NCBI GenBank assembly: GCA_963556145.1
Contig: OY744465.1
Location: 2,542,001-2,606,000, forward strand
DNA from: Hygrocybe punicea
Lineage: Eukaryota > Basidiomycota > Agaricomycetes > Agaricales > Hygrophoraceae
Length of the DNA stretch: 64,000 nt
Direction of reading: 5' to 3'
The stretch's first letter is position 1. Each line of letters opens with the position of its first letter. The position numbers and the translations under genes are program-made. Below, in pieces: positions 23,860 through 32,893 of this stretch. A model generated the notes under the pieces. That model did no database searches. It was not told the origin of the DNA and saw only the letters and a program-made list of their open reading frames with translations.

Positions 23860-24586
23860 ACGGCCACGACAGCAGCAGCAGCGCCGGCAGCGGCAGCAGC
23901 AGCAGCAGCAGCAGCAGGAGCGCAGGAGCAACAGCAGCAACGGCGGCAACAGCAGCAGCAGCAGCAGCAGCAGCGCCGGCAGCGGCAGCAGCAGCAGCAG
24001 GAGCGCAGGAGCAACAGCAGCAACGGCGGCAGCAGCAACGGCGGCAACAGCAGCAGCAGCAGCAGCAACGCCGGCAGCAGCAGCAGCAGCAACGCTGGCA
24101 GCAGCAACACCGGCAGCAGCAGCAGCTGCTGCTGGTGCATCAAGCCCCAACCTCACCATCAGCGGCGGCAACAACAACGGCAACCACCACCACGACGGCC
24201 AGCAGCAGCAGCAGCAGCAGCAATGCCGGCAGCAGCAGCAACAGCGGCAGCGGCAACGGCAACAGCAGCAGCAGGAGCGCAGCAGCGACGGCGACGGCAG
24301 CAGCACCAGCAGCACCAGCAGTGGCAGCGGCAGCAGCAGCAGCAACAGCACCAGACGGCTACCCCGTAGCCCAACTTCCTCGCGAAGCGTAGCGCCGTAT
24401 CAATTGATACGTGCCTGCCATTCGCGAGGAGAACGGAGCTCAGGGGTGAGCCAGACCGAACGCGAAGAGACGGTTCAAAGCCGTTCGGGTCCAGGTTTGG
24501 CCATGCGCCAAACCGGACCCGAAGTTCAGTTCGCGGTTCCGCCAAAAAGGCTCGGAACCGGACCGAACTGAACTTCGGCAACACTA
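23288..24586 (+). mobile_element. hAT-type non-autonomous element, copy 1 (TAGTGTTGCC family)
   Basis: Terminal inverted repeat TAGTGTTGCCGTAGTTC.. at the left matches the reverse complement of the right end (..GAACTTCGGCAACACTA). An exact 8-bp target duplication, GTGCATGC, lies at 23280-23287 and 24587-24594. Eight-bp duplications and ends of this form are hallmarks of hAT elements. There is no transposase gene inside. The interior holds GC-rich (C/G)GAACC-type subterminal sequence, an intron-like segment (GTAAGT at about 23620 to GACAG at 23666, with TTACTAATG inside) and a trinucleotide-repeat block. A related copy lies at 33479-34698. Confidence 0.88.
23690..24360 (+). repeat. CAG-rich imperfect trinucleotide block inside hAT copy 1
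   Basis: About 670 bp of CAG/CAA/CGG-type triplets, open in all three forward frames as poly-Gln, poly-Ser and poly-Ala, and open on the reverse strand as poly-Leu/Cys. Since every frame stays open, the frames do not argue for a protein. The same kind of block recurs in the related element at about 33900-34400. Confidence 0.9.
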
Positions 24587-27500
24587 GTGCATGCTGGGCA
24601 CCAATAAACAGCCAGCATCCCATTTCGTGAGATAACCGTTCGCACTATAGAACTCCATTGAAAATATAAAGCCTAGCAGATGAATCAAGACTCACACGTG
24701 AGATTATATTGATGATTTCTCGCGAAAAACGCTGGGACGCCGAGTTGATACGTGTTTCCACACTTCGCAGACGTCTGATCCTTGGGATAACTGGTAGGAA
24801 ATAATGAGCAGTTCACGCAACAGTATAGGGTACGAACCTAAGGGCATATTGCCTCGCATTGCACCATCAACTTCACCATAGACAGGGTTCTCTTGGCTGA
24901 TCCTCACACGAGTGGCATTGGAAGGGGTTGTTGGTTCATTGCTGTCAGAGTCTGATGTTATGTTCGAAAGGAGACTCTGGTGTTGTTGAAAGAATAGCGC
25001 TGCAGCAGATGAGCTGGCAATTGGGGTCTGGGGACTTGGGGTGACGTCAGACTGTGATGTCTCCTCCGAGTTCGGTGTTGATAAGAGTTGTGGGTCAATA
25101 GCTAGTTCCATCTAAAAGAAATAGCGGTCTAATAAATAAGATATTGTATAGATCTGCTGAACATACACTTGAGATAGTTGGGCCTTGTGGTTGAAGGGTA
25201 ATGGACAGGTCATCAGCATTTGGTGAAGGTCCCGCAACTGGGGACAGTATTATTGCGGGCATAGTTCTGATTTTCTTTTTTGCCATTTTGGAGTGAAGGC
25301 ACGAATCGAGGGGGGGTTGTCCATCACAACGGCGACAATGACATTGCTTTTTAGGGGACAAGAGTGTGCATCGAGCCATGTGTAGCAGTGGTTTAGGTAC
25401 TAAAAAAAGTCGCATGCTCAGCACTTTATGCGTGACGCACGATGCGCTGGCGTGCTGGTGACAGAAAACCGAATTTACGTGGTCATATTATCCTGTTGGA
25501 TTCATGTCAGACGAAGACGCTGGCAGAATCTTTGTACAGCCCCTCCCCCCTTCTCCCAGTCAAGTATTTACTGGCTACGATTCAATTGTCAAGTCCTCCT
25601 TAACGCCCACACCTTGTCTGTCTGTATCCCCCATCAAACGAAGGAGAAGTTCCCATCAACAGGCTAAACGACGTGCTGGGAAGCAGCCTCGATTACAGGA
25701 AGAGGGGATTGATGTCGAACGTGGTTTCAATCTGGGTAATGAGTCAGGGGATGGGGAGATCCATGGTGCAGAGGTTGACGTTGAACTCGAGAGTGATGGG
25801 GCCTTGTTGCGAGCCCCGGCAGTGGATAATCATGGACCTTATGAATTTTATGTCGATACTGTTCTTGCAAATGCTGCAGGTTTCATTCAAATTTCCTTGG
25901 AATTATTCATCGTCCAAGGCTGGGATTCCAGATCTGCAGCAGCAACAGTATGTGAAACTTTTTTCTCCATCCTATCTGGTGTGTTATTAACCTGTCAAAT
26001 GTAGCGGAACTGGTACCACCTCCAACGAACCCAGATTGGTGATCTTGCAGCAGTCGTGTGCTTATGTCCCCAACCAGACGACGAGTGCTTTCATCGATTG
26101 TTTCTAGCTGAGTATGGTAGTGAGAGGTTTCCTCTGGATGACACCTTTAATAACGGTATGTGGTTTGGCTGATGGTCAGGAGCATTTTCTAACTGGATGG
26201 CAGTTGATTTGGCAGTAGTTATGTTTTCCAGATATCCACTCTCTCTCGACAGTGCTTCTTTTGCAGAAGACTACTCCATCCACTCTCCTGGCCAGAGGGG
26301 TGTAAAAGGTCATGCCTTTGTTCATCACGAGGGCCATAGTACTGGGGGTAGTTGGACATGCTCAAAGGATGCATTGGGGTGCTGTGCCCATATTGGACTT
26401 GCACAGAACTACCTACAGAAGTTGGTGGGGATCGACTCATCAGTGACAGATAATGGGATTCCAGATATTTCTGAGCAGCTTGGTAAGTTCGATAAAATTT
26501 GTTTCGAAAATCAATGCCAATTAAATAGCATCACCAGTACGCGTAGCCTCCCAGGGTGACGAGGCTGTTTCCTACCTCCCTGTCCAGCCACCGCTGTGGG
26601 CTGCCTTGCCAAGTGATTTGGCCACGTATACTTTAACCATCCCATGGGGAACGATTCCTCCACAACTCCCTCTAAACAAACGTTCAACTTGTGTGTGTCG
26701 GATGGCGTATGTTACTTCAAACGCCATGATAGAACGACCATGCACCGTCTTTGCCCTGACTCAAAGTCATGAGTCTTCTATTCAACTTCAGCCATGTCCA
26801 GCTTGCCCAGCAAAGCGTCGTCGTTTCGTTGGACCGGACTGTCAAGAATTTGGCATTTTCAATTACAACAACCGAGTTTTATTCACGCACGAGTTGTTGG
26901 ATGATTACACCAGTGCTTATTCTGCCTCAGAAACGCCATTTACTGCTTGGATCTCCACTGTCTCCAGAAGATATACCTGCCGGGGCTCTGCCAAGAAATT
27001 TGTAGCCGAACATCTTTTCCGCCTTGCCTGGTTTTCTTATGCCAAGCTCCAGCACCTTGAAAATGACATGGTTTGCCCAAAATGTGGTCCCACGCCGGAG
27101 GATACCATCTGGGATGGCGTGACACTGGCATTTAGCCGGAAACACATACTATCCTCTCTACAACCACCCACTATCCCTCATGTGAACTCAATTTCACGCA
27201 ACTGTCGTTACCAAGCCCAACAACATGTTCTAGTCCAAGCTGGACTGAGGAAGCTTTTACGGCGTATTGTTTCAGGCAGGTCACTGCTATTGAAAGCTGA
27301 CGAATTAGCCCCGGCACAGGCTGAGCTCCAGGCAACTGGGGAAGATAGGAATGTTGAGGTAGAGGAAGGAGCAGATGGCCGAAACGAGCTTGGGTGAAAA
27401 GGCTGCCGCGCAGCTGCTAGAGCGGGTGAAAGCTATACCAGAGACGATGGAAGAGTTGACAAAACTTAATTCCAACCTTGGCATGATGTTTTGTGATCAT

Positions 27501-27591
27501 TACGGACCTGCTGCATTGCTCAATAACCACGAAGTTCCTGGATGTTACAAGCGATTTTTCAACCAGGTATGATGGTTCAATATATATACAG

Positions 27592-28410
27592 TAGGGCAGG
27601 TCAAGGGTATGCAATACCCCCAGGGGTTAAGAGTACGGGTACCACGGGTTAAGGGTACGAGTCCAGCCTCAGAATACCCGCAGTACCCACGCGGGTATGG
27701 GCTGTATTTGTTTTGGGAGAAGAAACATCAAAAACTCAATTTTTGGGGTATTTTTCGCTATTTTTGAGGGATATAATGAGAATCATTGCTTGTAAAAATA
27801 TGTAAAAATGCTCTCAACACTCCCCACAGTATTCTGAACATTGTGCTCCTTTACACTAAAGGGATCCGACCAGTATTCCGTCCACAATAACCATAAAAAC
27901 CACCAAAAACAGGTAAAAATGGGGTATTTTGCATGTTTTTGAGGGATATAATGAGAATCATTGCTTGTAAAAATATGTAAAAATGCTCTAAACACTCCCC
28001 ACAGTATTATAAACATTGTGTTCCTTTACACTAAAGGGATCCGGCCAGTATTCTGTCCACAATAACCATAAAAACCACCAAAAACAGGTAAAAATGGGGT
28101 ATTTTGCATGTTTTTGAGGGATATAATGAGAATCATTGCTTGTAAAAATATGTAAAAATGCTCTAAACACTCCCCACAGTATTATAAACATTGTGTTCCT
28201 TTACACTAAAGGGATCCGGCCAGTATTCTGTCCACAATAACCATAAAAACCACCAAAAACAGGTAAAAATGGGGTATTTTGCATGTTTCTTCCTGTACCC
28301 CTGCAAAACCCGTGCCATACCCGTACTTTTGGCCTCGGGTACGTACCCGTGACGGGTACGGGTCCGAGTACAGCCCCAGAGCACTGCGGGTGTACCCCTG
28401 ACTGGCCATA
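27592..28410 (+). mobile_element. hAT-type MITE inside a KDZ intron
   Basis: 819 bp bounded by imperfect inverted repeats TAGGGCAGGTCAAGGGTA and, from the right end, TATGGCCAGTCAGGGGTA (14 of 18 match), with an exact 8-bp target duplication ATATACAG at 27584-27591 and 28411-28418. Subterminal regions are rich in GGGTACGGGT-like words in both orientations. No coding capacity. The host intron keeps its GTATGA donor at 27567 and TTAG acceptor at 28446-28449; without the MITE and one target copy it would be about 56 nt, the usual intron size in this window. Confidence 0.85.
27761..28285 (+). repeat. Three tandem copies of a 175-bp unit inside the MITE
   Basis: The unit starting TTTTTGAGGGATATAATGAG recurs at 27761, 27936 and 28111, an exact 175-bp step each time. 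Copies 2 and 3 are nearly identical, copy 1 slightly diverged. Minus-strand frames through the units repeat the same peptide and are not genes. Confidence 0.92.
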
Positions 28411-29502
28411 ATATACAGTCTTCGTTCAATTTGTTTTTTCAACGGTTAGATTGCCGCCGACGAGTCAGTGCTTCAGATGATTAACCGGCCAGCATTGAAC
28501 ACTCTCGGGATATTTAACAATGCTCCGATGATTTACAATGCATCACAGATGGTTTGCATCCCGGTACTCAATGATATTCTCAAGTATGAAGATATGAACG
28601 GTGGTTGGCCATACTCAACGACACTGCGTGGGGTTTGTGTTTGGCTACATGAACGTGCAGCTGCCATGCTGCGGAAGTTAATTGAGCATGCATCACCGCC
28701 AACCTCCTCACTTGTGGATGAATTGGATTGGCAAAAGGTAATGTTGTTTCGCTCTCTTACAAGGATAACAGAGACTCACGGCATCTAGAGTGGCTGCTGC
28801 TATAGTTTGCCGCAAATCCGTAATCGGCCAAAGTACCCGAACCTCAAACATGATTCGCAGAAAGACCCAGGTGGACGACGCGGCGAAAAATGCTCAAAAT
28901 ATTATTCACAGTATGGGCAGCAGCGGTTAACAGGCGGTATCATGTGTGTCTGGTGCACACATAGTATCTGCTATGGATTTCACTGTATCCCCAAGAGTGA
29001 AGGCCGAAATGATGTTTTCTCCGCTATAGTTACTTGATGGCCATCCCCTCCAAAACGGGTTATTTACGACTTCGCCTGTGCCCTGGCACCATACTGCATG
29101 ATTCGAGAACCTGATTTTTTTGCCGACACATTATTTGTCATCGATGGTTTTCATGCCAAAGGGCATACAAAGTGTGCGCCAGCTGCTTTTCTATCCACGT
29201 ATTCCGATGTCAATCCCCGCCTGGTTCATATCAATTCCAGTGCAGCGAAGTGTGGGAATGGAGGAATCAACCGGATCCGCAAATCAGTTAGCTACATGAC
29301 GCAAGACCGCGCTATTTGTTACACAAAGGTATTTCTCTCAATTTGGAACCGACTGAAGATTAGAAAAATGATGGAGATTGATAAGTGATGCATGTATCGT
29401 AAATATGTCCATTACCATGATGAGAACTCCAATCCCCCCCTCAAAAGTGGTTGAGAAAAAGTGGTTGAGAAAACCAAACCCATACAAATCCGTGGTGCTA
29501 TG

Positions 29503-29903
29503 AAACCAATTCCGGCTGAGCCTTGTATATATGGTGCCAGAAAACCACTTACTAAACATGGTTCTGAAAAACCAGATCCGACTTAGCCTTGTAGATATGG
29601 TGCCAGAAAACCACCTATCGAACACGGTTCTGAAAAACCAATTCCAACTGAGCCTTGTAGATATGGTGCCAGAAAACCACCAACCAAACATGGTTCTGAG
29701 AAACCAGATCCAACTGAGCCTCGTATATATGGTGCCAGAAAACCACTTACTAAACATGGTTCTGAAAAACCAATTCCGACTTAGCCTTGTAGATATGGTG
29801 CCAGAGAACCACTCACCGAACATGGTTCTGAAAAACCAATCCCCACTTGACCTCATATATATGGTTCAGGAGAACCACATTTAGTCAAATATGGTTTTCA
29901 AGA
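29503..29903 (-). repeat. Subterminal 66-bp array, right end of KDZ element
   Basis: About six copies of the same 66-bp unit as at the left end, in the opposite orientation. The array is half as long as the left one, so unequal copy-number change happened after the ends were formed. Confidence 0.9.
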
Positions 29904-30077
29904 ACCACTATCCAAAAACATCTCAGCGGTGTGTCAGTTCCATCTCTGATATTATGGTTCTAAAAAACCCTACTACTCGCAACTGGTTCTTGAGAACTGT
30001 GTTTCCGCGGGCTGTAACAATTTTTGAGTGTAAACATGTATGTGTGTTTGGCTGTAATATGGTATGCGCTTAGACCG
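29827..30077 (-). repeat. Right terminal inverted repeat of the KDZ element
   Basis: Inverted partner of 19965-20215. The two CpG sites that differ have become CpA and TpG here. Confidence 0.85.
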
Positions 30078-30257
30078 CGGGGCTATCTAACCTTACCCCC
30101 TCTGTTCCCCAAATCACCGTATCGTCCTCTAATGAAAAGTCTTTCCTCACTCACTTGAAAATTAGGAATTGTGGATAATGTTTGACTCGGTATTGGTCTC
30201 CATTGATTGTAGTTAGGAATTTGCACACAATGCATCCTGAAATGAGATAGCCCAATC

Positions 30258-32607
30258 TAGTGTTACCACGGCCCGGTCCGGCTCGGCTCGGCTACGGCTA
30301 ACAACGGCTAACCCATATATGGGTTGTTAGCCGGACCGTTGTGGCAACGGCTAAACTGCGGCTAGCCATCCAAAACAGGAAATTAATAGCGGACAACCAA
30401 CAAGGTCCACCAATCTCCACACAAACTTCCAAGTGACACCAACATACCTGACGCCAACAGCCACAGCCACACCAGCTCGCGACAATGCAGGCCAACCCAA
30501 AACAAAGGCCACAGCACCCTAACGGCGACCAGCAGAGGGGCGAGCAATGAAGCGGCAATGTTATGTCTTTTCTTGAATCTTTTTTTAATTTTTACTACCA
30601 ACTTATTTCTGATTACAGCGCAAATGATCTCGAGGCAACAGCAGCCTGGCCAGCAGCAGCAACGACCAATGACCATGGCGATGGCAATCAGTAGCAGTGG
30701 CAACGACGGCAACAGCAGTGCCAGCAGCGACGACAAGCGAGCGTGCCAGTCCCAGATGTAGCGGAGGGTTGTGTACCATCTCTGCTGCACTGGTCAGTTT
30801 TTTTTCTTTACTTTTACTAACAAAGATCTGTCTAGCTATGCACGATGACAACACGGCCGCAACCCAACACCCTGCAACCGGGTCCTCGATGGGCTTGCAA
30901 GTTCAGGCACCACAACCATCTGCTTCTTTGCTGCTACGGCTGCTGCGTTCGCCCTACGGTGCTGATCGGTCACAACCACAGTCACGGCCACCATCATGAC
31001 AGCTCAACGTTGTTCTACAACCTCACATCCCGTTGTCACCCCCGCTCCCATCACTAGACTGCCAATTCTGCTGCTTGATCAGATAGGATGCCGCATGTCT
31101 ATCGTTCCCCCACCGCTGCTCTTACTCGTCCATGACTACAATCCCCTTACTCGCACCACTTCTGTGTCATCCGGGGCCACCGGTTCCAGCTCCAGCGCAA
31201 CGTATTCCTCGGGATCAACGGACGAGGGTGCCCAGATCGAAATTTCCTCCCCTTGCTTCCATTATGATGACCCTGATATTACCACCATGAATACTTCCAC
31301 CTTTCCAGACACTAAATGCACTTCAAGCAACAAAAGAAGTTTCAACCATTATGAAACCCCTGGTTCGTCATTCACAATGATGGCCTCCTTCATTCACCCA
31401 TATGGTTCACTTTTTGACGTTGATGACGACGATGGTTGTGAAATCCACCGCTGCCAGAGCACCGTCAGCCTCATTCATTTTCCTGTCTGACCGCAGATTT
31501 AGATCAACTGGTCTCTTATCCTTCATGTTGTCAGACGAGATGACCACTGGATCTCTCACCTCATCCGATTCCCACAAACGCATATTTGCTGCACGAAGCC
31601 ATTCATGGAACCTTACCCACGACCAAGGCCATCGGATAACTCCCTCTTGGGTCAGCTGCAGTGACGACGAATGGCTGTAAGTCCAGTTCGTATTCCGCAA
31701 ATCCATTTTCGTACTGACCGTGAATACACGCAGCATCGGGGACAGCGCCAAAAATGTGTTTCACTCCAATCCCAAAAACACTGTCTTCGATGCCAAGTGA
31801 CTCATTGGACGCAAAATGGATGACAAAGAGTACGATTGCCAGCCTCCAGGTTCTCCGGATCATCAATGAACCCACTGCGGCTGCTATTGCCTACGGTTTG
31901 AACAAGAAAGGCAGCGAGCCCCAGATCATCGTTTACGATCTTGGTGGAGGGACATTTGATGTGTCCCTTCTCTCTATCAACGACGGAGTCTTTGAAGTAT
32001 CAGCTACTGCTGGTGATACTCATCTCAGAGGTGAGGACTTTTACAACCGCGTTCTCAACCATCATGTCAAGGTGTACAAGAAGAAGACAGGTACTGATGT
32101 GTCGCCGAACTTGAGAGCAATGGGCAAGCTCAAGCACAAGGTCGAGAAGGCTAAGTGGATGTTGTCAAGCCAGCAATCGACGAGGATCAAAATCAAGTCG
32201 TTCGAGGATGGCAATGACTTTTCGGAAATTCTTACACGGGCGAAGTTTGAGGAGCTTAATATGGATCTATTCAGGAAGACGATGTAGGTATTTTCATTTT
32301 TTTCATATACATGTAAATGTACATGGAGATATGCAAAATGAAAAAGAAACACCTGAAAACCTTGTGAAATATGGCCATACATGTTTGTGAGGTATGAGAG
32401 GTAGCAGAGGGGTTATCCAAGTGAAGTTGAAGCCAGCAAACAGGCTGGAAACCTAAATTTCCTAATTTGGATATTTGGTAACGGCTAATAACGGCTAGCC
32501 GTGGCTAAGCCAAGGTTTAACCGTTAGCTGAATGAATGGCTCAGCTCAGCTAATTATTGGTCCGGCTCCAACGGCTAATGGTTCCAGACCGAGCCGTGGC
32601 AACACTA
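30258..32607 (+). mobile_element. hAT-type element (2.35 kb) carrying a captured BiP/Kar2 gene fragment
   Basis: Ends read TAGTGTTACCACGGCCCGG at the left and, reversed, TAGTGTTGCCACGGCTCGG at the right. The 8-bp target duplication GCCCAATC is exact at 30250-30257 and 32608-32615. Subterminal sequence is full of CGGCTAA/TTAGCCG words. The left half contains pyrimidine tracts followed by CAG and CTAG acceptors and CAG-rich stretches; the right half contains pieces of an Hsp70 gene (31621-32287). No transposase is present, so it needs one in trans. Confidence 0.88.
31621..32287 (+). pseudogene. Fragment of ER Hsp70 (BiP/Kar2) gene inside the hAT-type element
   Basis: Two blocks of the Hsp70 nucleotide-binding domain, colinear with BiP. 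Block one: DQGHRITPSWV, an intron with intact ends (GTAAGT at 31677, CAG ending at 31733), then [20 protein letters not shown], a TGA in place of Arg, and [12 protein letters not shown]. Block two, after an internal deletion near 31843: [87 protein letters not shown], then TAG at 32285. KKKTGTDVS and [16 protein letters not shown] are the ER (BiP) rather than cytosolic type. It lacks the N terminus and the whole substrate-binding domain and cannot be functional. Confidence 0.87.
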
Positions 32608-32893
32608 GCCCAATCAGGTTCATAGAAGTGCAACATTTTGTAGTGAAGAATCAAACTCATTTTTTTTCATCTGGCCAGATTATTCTTGACCATCTTCTCA
32701 TGGTAATCTCAAATCTTCAGAACAATCTGAGCCGAAGTGCAGCAGGGATAACATGTTTTTTTAAGTGCAAGAGTTTAATGTTTAATTAACTTTTTGTGAT
32801 TGTGTCCACAACACGCCAATATACTTTTTGAATTCAATTCTGCATCACTGTCCATATTTTGAATTTCCTCTGCTTTCGGTTCACTGTCTAGCT

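Larger units (their letters stand above)
23005..25424 (-). pseudogene. KDZ-element accessory gene A, split by a hAT-type insertion
   Basis: The first exon (start 25424) carries a Cys/His cluster: HMARC, CHCRRC, then SCLHSKMAKKK, like a small zinc-binding module. The second exon (25111-24704) is Ser/Thr/Gln-rich (FFQQHQSLLSN). The last exon (about 24600-23005, with the insertion inside) reads RIRREAPTEINDIANKF, then a coiled coil (AQRLQATEEAKTAAISAVQQQ), and ends HYETLLGKRT with TGA at 23005-23007. The 1,299-bp element 23288-24586 interrupts it; the 8-bp target GTGCATGC is present on both sides. The gene starts only 79 bp from the divergent KDZ transposase start, so both probably share a promoter. 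Function unknown. Confidence 0.5.
25504..29388 (+). pseudogene. KDZ transposase with CxC5/CxC6-like cysteine clusters (one in-frame stop)
   Basis: Exons: about 25504-25948, about 26004-26154, 26190-26480, 26529-27566, 28450-28738, then 28790-29388. The middle part has the cysteine-cluster modules found with KDZ transposases: CPACPAKRRRFVGPDCQEFG...SAYSASETPFTAW (CxC5-like) and VCPKCGPTPEDTIWDGVTLAFSRKHILSSLQPPT (CxC6-like). The C-terminal catalytic region reads KCSKYYSQYGQQRLTGGIMC-VWCTHSICYGFHCIPKSEGRNDVFSAI, then VIYDFACALAPYCMIREPDFFADTLFVIDGFHAKGHTKC, the D..D..H pattern of KDZ nucleases. An in-frame TGA at 29035-29037 falls where CGA (Arg) would give TRWPSPPKRV, so this copy is probably dead or recently inactivated. 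A MITE sits in the intron 27567-28449 without disturbing its splice sites. Exon borders upstream of 26529 are approximate. Confidence 0.82.
19965..30077. mobile_element. KDZ-type DNA transposon (about 10.1 kb) with nested hAT-type insertions
   Basis: The two ends are inverted copies of each other: 19965-20215 pairs with 29827-30077 without indels and continues into arrays of a 66-bp repeat. Between the ends lie a KDZ transposase gene (25504-29388, plus), a minus-strand gene pair (25424-23005 and 22755-20992), and two younger insertions (23288-24586 and 27592-28410). Removing those leaves about 8 kb. The outermost paired bases read CGGTCTAAGCGC. I found no convincing target-site duplication: the left flank is ...CTGTATA, the right flank CGGGGCTA. 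So the exact termini or the target duplication may have been lost. KDZ elements (Kyakuja, Dileera, Zisupton) are common in mushroom genomes. Confidence 0.8.

Noticed and set aside
23601..24571. Long poly-Gln, poly-Ser, poly-Ala and poly-Leu open frames
   Set aside because: All frames of the CAG-rich block are open; no domain and no conserved frame between the two hAT copies.
27783..28442. Repeated minus-strand open frames (MFIILWGVFRAFLHIF..)
   Set aside because: They arise from the three 175-bp tandem units in the MITE.
19958..30085. Target-site duplication for the KDZ element
   Set aside because: Flanks ...CTGTATA and CGGGGCTA do not match in any register I tried, so no duplication is claimed.
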